NCBI RefSeq assembly: GCF_009184545.1
Contig: NZ_QJOW01000001.1
Span: forward strand, 124,001-188,000
Source: Halosegnis rubeus
GTDB taxonomy: Archaea > Halobacteriota > Halobacteria > Halobacteriales > Haloarculaceae
Length of the DNA: 64,000 bases
Direction: 5' to 3'
In this document: positions 16,771 through 25,060 of the stretch, piece by piece
Layout of the letters: the number at the start of each line of letters is the position of its first letter
Numbering within the stretch: the stretch's first letter is position 1
The notes under the pieces: generated by a model
Databases searched by the model: none
The model's input: only the letters and a program-made list of their open reading frames with translations
What the model was told of the DNA's origin: nothing
Made by a program: the position numbers and the translations under genes

Positions 16771-18554
16771 TGTGTGGGATTATCGGCTGTGTCGGCCGCG
16801 GCGACGACACGCTCGACACGCTGCTCGACGGACTCGACACGCTCGAATACCGTGGCTACGACTCCGCGGGCGTCGCCCTCGCCAACGGCTCCGTTCAGAC
16901 GGCAAAGAAGGCCGGCGAACTCGACGCCCTGCGTGAACACCTCGCCGACTGGTCGCCGTCGGGGACGGTCGGCATCGGCCACACCCGCTGGTCGACCCAC
17001 GGACCGCCGACGGACGCCAACGCCCACCCGCACTGCGACTGCACCGGTGAGGTTGCCGTCGTCCACAACGGCATCATCGAGAACTACCAGACGCTTCGCG
17101 ACGAACTCGCGACCGACCACGAGTTCGTCTCCGACACCGACACCGAGGTGATTCCCCACCTCATCGAGGACGCGCTCGCCGACCACGGTCCCGAGGCTGC
17201 GGTCCGAGCGACCCTCGACCGCCTCGAAGGGAGCTTCGCCATCGCCGTCGTCATCGCCGGCACGGACGCCATCTTCGCCGCCCGGCAGGATTCCCCGCTC
17301 GTGCTCGGTATCGACGACAACGCCACGTACCTCGCCAGCGACGTGCCCGCGTTTCGCGTCCACACCGACCGCGTCGTCTATCTCGACGACGGACAGTTCG
17401 TCCGGCTCGATGCCGACGGCTACACCGTCACCGACTTCGACGGGACGCCGCGCTCCCCCTCGGTCGAGACCGTCGACTGGGACCCCGAGGCGACCGGCAA
17501 GGCCGGCTACGACCACTTCATGCTGAAAGAGATTCACGAACAGCCACGTGCCCTCAGACAGTGTCTCCAGGGCCGGGTCGACGAACTCGCCGGCGATGTC
17601 ACGCTCGACATCGACCCCGACATCGACCGGGTCCAGTTCGTCGCCTGCGGGACCTCCTATCACGCCGCCCTCTACGGGGCCGCGCTGTTCCGGGCGGCCG
17701 GCGTCCCGGCACAGGCGTTCCTCGCCCACGAGTACGCGATTCAGACCCCGCCCGTCGAGGACGACCTCGTGGTCGCCGTCTCCCAGTCGGGCGAGACGGC
17801 CGACACGCTCGCGGCAATTCGTGAAGCCGACCGTCGTGGGGCCGATACCCTCGCGCTCACCAACGTCGTCGGCTCCACGATGGCGCGTGAGTGTACGGAC
17901 GCGCTGTTCATCCGCTCGGGGCCGGAAATCGGCGTCGCGGCCTCGAAGACCTTCTCCGCGCAGCTGACGGCCGTAAACCTCCTCGCGCTGGCGACCGTCG
18001 GTGCCGGCGACGAAGACGTACGCGACCTCATCGGCGCGTTGCGCGACCTCCCGGCGGACATCCAGACGATTCTCGATGCGTCTGGTGCCCGCGAGGTGGC
18101 CCGCGAGTACGTGGACAGCGAGAGCTTCTTTTTCATCGGGCGGGGGTACCACCACCCCGTCGCGCTGGAGGGGGCACTCAAGCTGAAGGAGATCTCCTAC
18201 ACCCACGCCGAGGGGTTTGCTGCCGGCGAACTCAAACACGGGACGCTCGCGCTCGTGACGCCCGACACGCCCGTCTTCGCAGTCGTCACTGGCGACGGCG
18301 AGGCTGCCCGCAAGACCATCGGGAACGTGAAAGAAGTCGAAGCACGCGGTGCCCCCGTGATTGCCGTCACCGACGGCGAGAGTGACGTGGAGCGGTACGC
18401 CGACGCCGTGCTCGAGATTCCGTCGACTCACGCCCGGACCGCGGCCGTGCTCGCGAACGTCCAGCTCCAGCTCGTCGCCTACCACGTCGCGAACGAACTC
18501 GGCCGTTCCATCGACAAGCCGCGCAACCTCGCGAAATCCGTCACGGTCGAGTAG
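16770..18554 (+). CDS. glmS: glutamine-fructose-6-phosphate aminotransferase (isomerizing)
   Basis: A 594-residue enzyme that makes glucosamine-6-phosphate, the entry step to UDP-GlcNAc. The N-terminal glutaminase domain starts MCGIIGCVGRGDD, where the cysteine becomes the N-terminal nucleophile, and contains THTRWSTHG-type residues (GHTRWSTHGPPTDANAHP). The C-terminal half has two SIS sugar-isomerase domains (FVACGTSYHAAL; FFIGRGYHHPVALEGALKLK) and ends KPRNLAKSVTVE. Its ATG overlaps the stop of the nucleotidyltransferase by one base, so the two form an operon. Confidence 0.95.
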   Translation: MCGIIGCVGRGDDTLDTLLDGLDTLEYRGYDSAGVALANGSVQTAKKAGELDALREHLADWSPSGTVGIGHTRWSTHGPPTDANAHPHCDCTGEVAVVHNGIIENYQTLRDELATDHEFVSDTDTEVIPHLIEDALADHGPEAAVRATLDRLEGSFAIAVVIAGTDAIFAARQDSPLVLGIDDNATYLASDVPAFRVHTDRVVYLDDGQFVRLDADGYTVTDFDGTPRSPSVETVDWDPEATGKAGYDHFMLKEIHEQPRALRQCLQGRVDELAGDVTLDIDPDIDRVQFVACGTSYHAALYGAALFRAAGVPAQAFLAHEYAIQTPPVEDDLVVAVSQSGETADTLAAIREADRRGADTLALTNVVGSTMARECTDALFIRSGPEIGVAASKTFSAQLTAVNLLALATVGAGDEDVRDLIGALRDLPADIQTILDASGAREVAREYVDSESFFFIGRGYHHPVALEGALKLKEISYTHAEGFAAGELKHGTLALVTPDTPVFAVVTGDGEAARKTIGNVKEVEARGAPVIAVTDGESDVERYADAVLEIPSTHARTAAVLANVQLQLVAYHVANELGRSIDKPRNLAKSVTVE

Positions 18555-18598
18555 CGGGCGGGTGCGCCGGCGCACGGGTCGCTGGCGGATAACGCGGC

Positions 18599-18850
18599 TC
18601 AGTCGGCCGTGAGTTCGGTCGTCGACTCTACACTCTCACTCGCCGACGGCTCCGTGACCGACTCGTCGAGCGCTCGCGCCAACGCGAACACGGCGTCCTC
18701 GTGGCTGCGTTTCGACGCGTGAATGGAGTTCGGCCGTACCCGTAGCCTCTCGTAGGTCTCGGTGTCGACCTCCGTGTCGAGCGTCGTCTCACAGAACTGT
18801 TCGACAGCGGCCAACAGCGCGTGAACGTGGAGTAGCTCCTGTTTGCGCAT
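18599..18850 (-). CDS. UPF0058 family protein
   Basis: An 83-residue soluble helical protein starting MRKQELLHVHALLAAVEQF, with the conserved RVRPNSIHASKRSHEDAVFA segment of the archaeal UPF0058 family. The role of the family is unknown. The start at 18850 matches family starts (MRKQEL); upstream in-frame residues are not conserved in pattern. It is convergent with glmS. Its upstream region holds paired palindromes at 18994-19037. Confidence 0.85.
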   Translation of the reverse strand: MRKQELLHVHALLAAVEQFCETTLDTEVDTETYERLRVRPNSIHASKRSHEDAVFALARALDESVTEPSASESVESTTELTAD

Positions 18851-18993
18851 TGCATACCACACTGTGTCCCACACGACAACCAATTACGGACCGAACATCT
18901 TCGTTCCAACTGCCTCGTTCTGCTATATTGCCCTCTGGTCGTTCGGCTGTGACTGTCATCGCCGCATTCGAATTGAGCGCTTCTTACGGCTCT

Positions 18994-19037
18994 ATAAAAC
19001 GTTTAGCCGCCGCAAAACCCGGGATAAAACGTTTTAT
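18994..19037. promoter_or_regulatory. paired AT-rich palindromes, candidate operator
   Basis: The perfect palindrome ATAAAACGTTTTAT at 19024-19037 and its near copy ATAAAACGTTTAG at 18994-19006 have centres 30 bp apart, about three helical turns. They stand out in otherwise GC-rich DNA between the divergent UPF0058 gene and the small membrane protein at 19140. A TATA-like GTATATG near 19110 would serve the latter. They look like binding sites for a dimeric repressor or activator. Confidence 0.45.
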
Positions 19038-19139
19038 ACACTCCCTATCGACGCAGCTGTCCGGTGAATCGACGCGAAAACGAACTCAGCGTCGACCCGG
19101 TATATGTGGGTAGCCATTCAACGCCTGAGCAGAGAGATA

Positions 19140-19382
19140 ATGTCCACCGAGTCCTCTCCCATCGACGCCCTCCCTGACGCGACGCCGTCGCGACTCGCAC
19201 AGGTCACGCGAGCTGCCGGCACCGTCACCCGCGGACTCGCCTTCTGGACCGGCATCACGCTCGCGTTCGCACAGGTCCCCCTCTTCGCCGTCGGGGTGAC
19301 GAGCACCGACCCGACGCTGTTGGTCGCGCTCCTCGTCGCCAACCTCGCGGCGTTCGCACTCGGCAGCGACTACCGCGCTTAA
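19140..19382 (+). CDS. small two-helix membrane protein
   Basis: An 80-residue protein, MSTESSPIDALPDATPS, then two hydrophobic stretches (GLAFWTGITLAFAQVPLFAV and LLVALLVANLAAFAL). No motif or family is recognised. The start at 19140 is about 30 bp after a TATA-like GTATATG at about 19110, which would give a leaderless or nearly leaderless transcript. Its stop overlaps the stop of the convergent gene by 4 bp. Confidence 0.6.
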   Translation: MSTESSPIDALPDATPSRLAQVTRAAGTVTRGLAFWTGITLAFAQVPLFAVGVTSTDPTLLVALLVANLAAFALGSDYRA

Positions 19383-19807
19383 CGGTCGTCGCGAGCGTCC
19401 TCACTGCGGTCCTCGGGTTCCGGCGGCACGAACAGTCGGGCGAGCCACCGTACGACCCGCGACGACTCGGCGAGTCGCCGGCCGCGGTCGCTGAGTGCTG
19501 TTGCCACCTCGTTGAGTCGCGACTGCTCCCATCGTGTTACCATCGGTGTGACCAATCGCTCCAGGAGTCCGAGTACCGGTCCGATGGTGTACGTCTCTCG
19601 GAGGTTGATGGTCACGACCGTCGGGTCCGGTTCCGCGGTGAGCCACTGGTAGAGTCGCGAGGTATGGAGTTGCCGACCCACTGCCCGTTCGAGCCGTTGA
19701 GCCGTCGTCACGGGAAGCGTTGCTGCGAGTCGGTCACGAGCGGTCCTTGCGACTCGTCCAACTACCGATTCGCTCAGGGCCGTCCCGATACGCTGGTCTC
19801 GACTCAC
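19379..19807 (-). CDS. haloarchaeal protein of unknown function next to DUF4330 gene
   Basis: A 142-residue, arginine-rich protein (MSRDQRIGTALSESVVGRVA) with helices but no clear membrane span or catalytic motif; the C-terminus is charged. It uses a GTG start overlapping the upstream DUF4330 gene stop as GTGA, so the two are translationally coupled and probably functionally linked. I do not recognise the family. Confidence 0.65.
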   Translation of the reverse strand: MSRDQRIGTALSESVVGRVARTARDRLAATLPVTTAQRLERAVGRQLHTSRLYQWLTAEPDPTVVTINLRETYTIGPVLGLLERLVTPMVTRWEQSRLNEVATALSDRGRRLAESSRVVRWLARLFVPPEPEDRSEDARDDR

Positions 19808-20541
19808 TGTTCGACGCTGTCGACCTCACCCACGAATTCGTACTCATCGGTTGCGACAGTGAGTTGTCGGCCGATTCGAATTGGTTCGCCTCCGTACATC
19901 GGTCCTGCAACCGTGTCTCTCGCCACGAACTGCATCTCGATGGTGAGTCGTTCGCGGTCTCCCATCGTTTGGCCACGAGTCACGTCCTGTACTGTCACGA
20001 CCGTCTGTCCAGCAAGCTGGTATTCGTCGCCCGTCCCGACCGCATCAGCAACCGCCGTCGAAACGTTTGCCGTCAACGTCGCAGTGACCGAGGTCGTCAC
20101 GATTCCCTCTGTCTGTCCAATATTGATGACGGTCGCCTCGACAGTGTAAGCTGGTGTGGTCAGCCGCCGGACCGTCCCGTACCGGAGTTCCGCTCCCTCT
20201 GTCGTGAACACGTCGTCTTCGACGATACCGTCGACTCGAACTGCGGCCACGATGCGAATTCCATCGTCTGTCGGCGTCCGGTACACGCCGGTCAGCGTGT
20301 GGTTCTGCCCGGCAAACGTGACCGTACCGGATTCGATGAGCGCTGCTCCATCCGGCGGATGTGTCCCTAACTCGACTGTTACTGTCCGGGTCACTTGTTG
20401 TTCGCTTGGCTCGCCCGATTCGTCCGAACCGACGACGAGCGCGATGCCGGCGACGGCGACTGCGAGCACGAACAGCACGACGAGCAGATCGATGATGTTG
20501 ACGATACCGAACACACGACCGTGCTCGTCCAGCAGTTCCAT
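19804..20541 (-). CDS. DUF4330 domain-containing membrane protein
   Basis: A 245-residue protein with an N-terminal membrane anchor (FGIVNIIDLLVVLFVLAVAV, residues 10-29) followed by an external beta-rich domain of about 200 residues. The N-terminal pattern LxDExGRxFGxxNxxD with a helix is that of DUF4330 proteins. The function is unknown, but members are often near surface polysaccharide genes, as here, with three sugar epimerase genes immediately divergent. A GTG eight codons upstream is an alternative start. Confidence 0.75.
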   Translation of the reverse strand: MELLDEHGRVFGIVNIIDLLVVLFVLAVAVAGIALVVGSDESGEPSEQQVTRTVTVELGTHPPDGAALIESGTVTFAGQNHTLTGVYRTPTDDGIRIVAAVRVDGIVEDDVFTTEGAELRYGTVRRLTTPAYTVEATVINIGQTEGIVTTSVTATLTANVSTAVADAVGTGDEYQLAGQTVVTVQDVTRGQTMGDRERLTIEMQFVARDTVAGPMYGGEPIRIGRQLTVATDEYEFVGEVDSVEQ

Positions 20542-20629
20542 ACCCGGAGGTCGGGTGTCGGTCACATAACGGCTTCCGTCTTCCAGCGGGATACGAAGCT
20601 ACTTGTGGCCGGTGGCGCAACGTCGGATT

Positions 20630-21790
20630 ATGTCGATTCTCGTCACCGGCGGCGACGGCTACATCGGGTGGCCGACCGCCCTCCGCATCGCTACCCGCAC
20701 GGACGAGCGCGTCATCGCCGTGGACAACTGCGCCCGCCGTGAGTGGGTCGCGGAAGTCGGCGCGACCAGTGCGACGTCTGTCGCCGACCCCGAGACCCGC
20801 ATCGAGGCCGCGCGTGAGGTCCACGGCGCGGCGAATCTCTCCTTCGTCGAGGGCGACCTCACGGACCGCGAGTTCGTGCTCCGCCTGCTCGACACGCACG
20901 AGCCGTCGGTCGTCGTGCATACGGCGGCCCAGCCGTCTGCGCCGTATTCGCAGATTAACGGCGAGCGGGCGAACTTCACGCAGCACAACAACATGCAAGC
21001 GACGCGGAATCTCCTGTTCGGGCTGTCCGAACAGGGGCTGACGGACACGCATTTCATCGAGACGACGACGACCGGCGTCTACGGTGCGCCCGAATTCCCG
21101 ATTCCCGAGGGCGGGGCGACGATGGAACACGCGGGCGAACAGGACGAGGTGCCGTTCCCGGCGATGGCGGGGTCGTGGTATCACCTTTCGAAATCACATG
21201 ACGCGGCGAATCTCCGACTCGCCCACGACCAGTTCGATATGCCGATTTCGGACGTGCGGACGGCGATTACCTACGGGGCGGAGACGGAGGAGACGCGGCC
21301 GGACGACCGACTTGCGACGCGGTTCGACTTCGACTACTACTTCGGCGTTGTCGCCCACCGATTCGCGGCACAGGCCGTCGCCGGCTACCCGCTGACGGTG
21401 TACGGCAAAGGCGAGCAGCGGAAGCCGTTCGTCTCGCTTGAGGATGCAGTCGAGGGACTTGCACGGCTTGCGCTTGGGGAGACGCCCGACGGACATACCG
21501 TGTACAATCAGGTGACGCGGCCGATTGCCATCGTCGAGATGGCCGAGACGATTCGCGAGGTTGCTGCCGAGCACGACCTCAATGTTGAGGTCACGCACGT
21601 CGAGAACCCTCGCGACGAGGACGAGACCCACCAGATGGAGATCGACAACGACCGGTACATGGACGTAATTGACGAGCAGCGAGCCACGTTCGCCGACGGG
21701 ATTGACGACGTGTTGGAGACGCTGCTCGCGCACCGAGAGACCATCGTGAGCCACGAGGACCGCTTCCTCCCGGATGCCCTACAGGAATGA
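20630..21790 (+). CDS. UDP-sulfoquinovose synthase-like NAD-dependent epimerase
   Basis: A 386-residue extended SDR. The start MSILVTGGDGYIGWPTA, the strand HTAAQPSAPYSQI, the segment ANFTQHNNMQATRNLLF and the catalytic Tyr/Lys in WYHLSKSHDA match the SQD1/Agl3 family. These enzymes form UDP-sulfoquinovose from UDP-glucose and sulfite, used in sulfolipids in plants and in an N-glycan of Sulfolobus. The stop overlaps the next epimerase as ATGA. A related dehydratase specificity without sulfite cannot be excluded. Confidence 0.8.
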   Translation: MSILVTGGDGYIGWPTALRIATRTDERVIAVDNCARREWVAEVGATSATSVADPETRIEAAREVHGAANLSFVEGDLTDREFVLRLLDTHEPSVVVHTAAQPSAPYSQINGERANFTQHNNMQATRNLLFGLSEQGLTDTHFIETTTTGVYGAPEFPIPEGGATMEHAGEQDEVPFPAMAGSWYHLSKSHDAANLRLAHDQFDMPISDVRTAITYGAETEETRPDDRLATRFDFDYYFGVVAHRFAAQAVAGYPLTVYGKGEQRKPFVSLEDAVEGLARLALGETPDGHTVYNQVTRPIAIVEMAETIREVAAEHDLNVEVTHVENPRDEDETHQMEIDNDRYMDVIDEQRATFADGIDDVLETLLAHRETIVSHEDRFLPDALQE

Positions 21791-22728
21791 ACGTTCTCGT
21801 CACCGGGGGGTGTGGCTACATCGGGAGCGTCCTGATACCACTGCTCCAGCGTGACGACCGTGTGGAGCAGGTCACGGTACTCGATGATTTCTCGGCGAGT
21901 TCGCCGCGGTCGCTGTTCGGCAGTATCGGTTCGGATCTGACCTTTCACAACGGCGACGTGCGCGAGTACGGCGACGTGGAGACGGCGTGTCGCGGGGTCG
22001 ACACGGTCGTCCATCTGGCGGCAATTACCGGGGCTGGCAGTACCCACGAGCGACGGGAGGAGACGTTCGCGACGAATCTGGAGGGCACACGAAATATCCT
22101 CAACGCTGCCGGGAAGACGGGTGTCGACAACGTCGTGCTCGCCTCGTCGTGTAACATCTATGGGCGAGCGCCGGCTCGTGATATCGACGAGTCGGTCGAG
22201 CCGGAGCCGCTGAATCCGTACGCGGAGACGAAAGCTGAATCTGAGTCGCTGCTCCGGGAGGCGAAGGCAGCGTTCGGCTTCGAGGGGACGGCGTTGCGGC
22301 TGGCGACGAACTACGGGAACGCGCCGGGCGTCCGGTTCAACCTCGTCGTGAACCACTTCGTGTTCCGGGCGCTCACGGACCGGCCGCTGACGGTGTACGG
22401 CGACGGATCGAACTGGCGACCGTTCATTCACGTGCGTGACGCGGCACGGGCCTACAAGCACGCGGCACTCGCGCCCGACGACTGGGTCCACGACGTGTAC
22501 AACGTCGGGAGCAACGACGAGAACTACCGGATTGCGACGATTGCGGATATCGTAAGCGAGGAAGTCGCTCCCGTGGATATTTCCTATCTCGACGACGAGC
22601 ACCCCGGGCCGTCGTATCACGTGAACTTCGATCGCCTCGGGGCGACGGGCTACGAGACCGAGTGGACGCTTCGCGAGGGTGTGCGTGACCTCCGGGATGC
22701 GTTCCGTGGCGACGTGGAATCCACCTGA
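21787..22728 (+). CDS. NAD-dependent epimerase/dehydratase (nucleotide-sugar epimerase)
   Basis: A 313-residue extended SDR with the binding motif TGGCGYIGSVLI, the strand ASSCNIYGRAP and the catalytic NPYAETKAESE (YxxxK). Substrate is probably UDP-glucose or a similar sugar, by resemblance to GalE-like enzymes; the exact reaction cannot be read. It overlaps the sulfoquinovose synthase-like gene by 4 bp and is followed 29 bp later by another epimerase, so the three form one sugar-modification operon. Confidence 0.85.
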   Translation: MNVLVTGGCGYIGSVLIPLLQRDDRVEQVTVLDDFSASSPRSLFGSIGSDLTFHNGDVREYGDVETACRGVDTVVHLAAITGAGSTHERREETFATNLEGTRNILNAAGKTGVDNVVLASSCNIYGRAPARDIDESVEPEPLNPYAETKAESESLLREAKAAFGFEGTALRLATNYGNAPGVRFNLVVNHFVFRALTDRPLTVYGDGSNWRPFIHVRDAARAYKHAALAPDDWVHDVYNVGSNDENYRIATIADIVSEEVAPVDISYLDDEHPGPSYHVNFDRLGATGYETEWTLREGVRDLRDAFRGDVEST

Positions 22729-22757
22729 CTTTTGCTCGCGGCCGTCCGCGTTCGGGT

Positions 22758-23726
22758 ATGAGCGAGCCGCCACACGTCGCCGTCACCGGAGCCGCGGGGT
22801 TCATCGGGAGCCGCGTACTCGGGCAACTCCGACGCGACCACCCCGACTGGGAGCTCACCGCGCTGGACAACTTCTACCGTGGCGACATCCGGGAGGTCGA
22901 AGGCGTGCCGGTCGAGCACGTCGACATTCGCCACCGCGACCAACTCACCGACGCGCTCGCGGGCGCGGACGTGGTGGTCCATCTGGCGGCGCTGTCGGGC
23001 GTCGAGAGCTGTGACGCCGACCCAGATCTGGCGTACGAGACGAACGTTGTCGGGACGACGAACGTCGCGTACACGTGCAAGCGCGAGGAGATCGCCCTCG
23101 TCTTTCCGTTCTCGGCGGCCGTGCTCGGCGACCCAACCGAGTTCCCGATTACGACGGCAATGGAGCGCGAGCCGCTGAACTGGTACGGCGAGACGAAGGT
23201 GCTGGGCGAGCAGGCCATCGAGACGCTGGCCGACGGCTCCTTTCCGGCCCACCAGTTTCTCGTGGCGAATCTCTACGGCCAACACACGGTCGGTGACCGG
23301 ACCGTCTCGAAGGATGTCGTCATCGACTTCTTCGTCGAGCGAGCGCTGGCGGACGAGCCGCTGACCGTGTACGAACCGGGGACGCAGGCGCGGAACTTCG
23401 TCCACGTGAACGATGTCGCAAACGCGTTCTGTCTGAGTGCGGAACACCTGCTCGACGCCCACGCGCGCGGGGAGACCGGCAGTACGGCCTTCGAACTCGG
23501 AACCGAGGAAGCGCCGAGCGTGATGGAGATGGCTGAGCTGGTCGCCGCGATTGCTCGCGAGGAACGGGGGCTGGACCCGACGGTCGAACTCGTGGAGAAC
23601 CCGCGTGCGGCCGAGACGCTCGTGGACGAGTTCGGTGTCGAGACGACTGCGGTTCGCGAGACGCTCGGGTGGGAGCCACACCACACAGTCGAGGCGACGA
23701 TTCGCGAGCAACTTCGTGAGGCGTAA
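22758..23726 (+). CDS. NAD-dependent epimerase/dehydratase, third of the cluster
   Basis: A 322-residue extended SDR with TGAAGFIGSRVLGQL at the N-terminus, FPFSAAVLGDPTEF before the active site and WYGETKVLGEQ as the YxxxK motif. It differs from its two upstream neighbours in having FPFS rather than a TSS-type motif, suggesting a distinct substrate. Last gene of the operon; convergent with the small secreted protein at 23791. Confidence 0.82.
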   Translation: MSEPPHVAVTGAAGFIGSRVLGQLRRDHPDWELTALDNFYRGDIREVEGVPVEHVDIRHRDQLTDALAGADVVVHLAALSGVESCDADPDLAYETNVVGTTNVAYTCKREEIALVFPFSAAVLGDPTEFPITTAMEREPLNWYGETKVLGEQAIETLADGSFPAHQFLVANLYGQHTVGDRTVSKDVVIDFFVERALADEPLTVYEPGTQARNFVHVNDVANAFCLSAEHLLDAHARGETGSTAFELGTEEAPSVMEMAELVAAIAREERGLDPTVELVENPRAAETLVDEFGVETTAVRETLGWEPHHTVEATIREQLREA

Positions 23727-23790
23727 TTTCTGGATGTCGACGAGAACAAGAGCCGGCCAACGGACGAGAACGCCGTAGAATTGAATCGGA

Positions 23791-24231
23791 TTAGTTCGCC
23801 GTCGCCGTCTCGGTTGGTGTCGCGGTGGCCGTCTCACAGTCGATCGTAACGTCCCGTGTAACTTCGACCGACACGTCCTCCCCGTCGGCCGTGACAGTCA
23901 CTGTTCCGGCCGGGGACTGGGTGCTGTCTGCACACGACAGCGCGACTGTCTCCGACGCGCCGGCTGCTAACTCGTTTGGAACACTGTCTGTCACGATTGA
24001 CGCCGGCGTCTCGACTTCGGTCACTGTCAGCAGCGTCCCGAAGTTGTTGGTCAATTGGAGATCACCAGTTGCGGCGTCGTATGCGATACCGACATACGCG
24101 CTGTCATCGTCGGTCGTCCCGATGTCGACGTTTCGATCTGCGTTCAGCGCAGTGAAGCTCCCCGTTCCGACTGACAGGGTGAGTGTCGCAGCGATGACGA
24201 GTGCGAAGACGGCAGCGTGTGTGCGTTTCAT
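23791..24231 (-). CDS. secreted TasA/camelysin-like small protein
   Basis: A 146-residue exported protein. The N-terminus MKRTHAAVFALVIAATLTLS, then VGTGSFTALNADRNVDI, has the GTGxFT motif shared with the two larger surface proteins at 25061 and 27447. The body is an all-beta domain with two cysteines near the end and a short Thr/Pro tail (ATATPTETATAN). It is the downstream gene of an ATGA-coupled pair with the wHTH membrane regulator at 24228. I infer that it is a substrate of the SipW-like peptidase at 29048. Confidence 0.7.
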   Translation of the reverse strand: MKRTHAAVFALVIAATLTLSVGTGSFTALNADRNVDIGTTDDDSAYVGIAYDAATGDLQLTNNFGTLLTVTEVETPASIVTDSVPNELAAGASETVALSCADSTQSPAGTVTVTADGEDVSVEVTRDVTIDCETATATPTETATAN

Positions 24232-24815
24232 GAATTCATCTCCACAGGCGTGTCGCCGCGACCCAGTTGTGACTGGGTGGCGTAGTAGTTGTGATAGACG
24301 GCCGAGACCAGCAGCGTGACTGCGCTTGCGGCCACCAGCCACGCGATATCGGGCAGCAGGACGAACGGGTACGCGTCGACGGCGACGGCCGCGGTCAACG
24401 CTGCGCCGAGCGCCGCCAGTCCGAGATAGTATTCGCTCCACGGGATGTCGTTACCGCGGACCACGTCCAGATACACTTCACACTCCGCTAATCCCGGTGT
24501 TGGCTCGACGAATCCGGCCCGCTTGTCGAACCGCACCAGCCCCGCGTCGTCCAACCGCGGCAGATGTGACTGCTGCAGTGACGTGTACACGCGCTTGCGC
24601 TCCGTCGAATCCACGGCCGCAATCTCCTTTTCGAGTTCCCACGCCGCGACCTGCTCTGCCAGATCACCGAGCTCGATACCCTCTGTTCCCATCAGCGCCT
24701 CCAGCGCGTAGCGCCGTCGCCGGTTCGACAGCGCATCGAACAGCTCACCTTCGGGAACGTGTTTGTCTGTCTCCCCATGCTGGACCCCCACCTGCTGAGC
24801 TTCGGTCGTCCCCAT
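24228..24815 (-). CDS. membrane-anchored winged-helix protein, DUF7344-type
   Basis: A 195-residue protein. Residues 20-105 form a winged-helix domain (LFDALSNRRRRYALEALMG; SLQQSHLPRLDDAGLVRFDK) typical of haloarchaeal DUF7344 regulators. Two membrane helices follow (YYLGLAALGAALTAAVAVDA and DIAWLVAASAVTLLVSAVYH). It probably senses a membrane or envelope state and controls the surface locus. The start at 24815 is preferred, since upstream codons cross an AT-rich promoter. Its stop overlaps the secreted-protein gene as ATGA. Confidence 0.8.
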   Translation of the reverse strand: MGTTEAQQVGVQHGETDKHVPEGELFDALSNRRRRYALEALMGTEGIELGDLAEQVAAWELEKEIAAVDSTERKRVYTSLQQSHLPRLDDAGLVRFDKRAGFVEPTPGLAECEVYLDVVRGNDIPWSEYYLGLAALGAALTAAVAVDAYPFVLLPDIAWLVAASAVTLLVSAVYHNYYATQSQLGRGDTPVEMNS

Positions 24816-25060
24816 ATGATAACACATATATAGATCGTAGTTCATGAGTAATAAAATCACGGCTTTCGTGTGAGTAAATTGGTGCGATAGGTTTGATTGT
24901 ACTCGCCGATTAAAAATATCGATTTTCGCCGTTTCAGGCTGTTGTTGAAGGTTAAATCGCCGACTCAAACGCTCGTTGAACTGTTTCAACAGCCCCAATA
25001 CAGAGTGTGTATGGGTGCACGCGTCTGGTAAGCACGCCCTGTGAGCGTGCGGGACACATC
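24816..25060. promoter_or_regulatory. AT-rich divergent promoter region of the surface locus
   Basis: A 245-bp stretch between the wHTH regulator and the beta-helix protein. It holds several TATA-like elements: TATATA near 24827-24832, TTAAAAATATC near 24919-24929 and GGTTAAATC near 24950. The last two would leave a 5' leader of about 80-110 bases before the ATG at 25061. No gene or repeat is seen. Confidence 0.4.

Noticed and set aside
16320-18575. 751-codon minus-strand frame opposite glmS
   Set aside because: Open only because of high GC at third positions in glmS; glmS motifs are complete on the plus strand.
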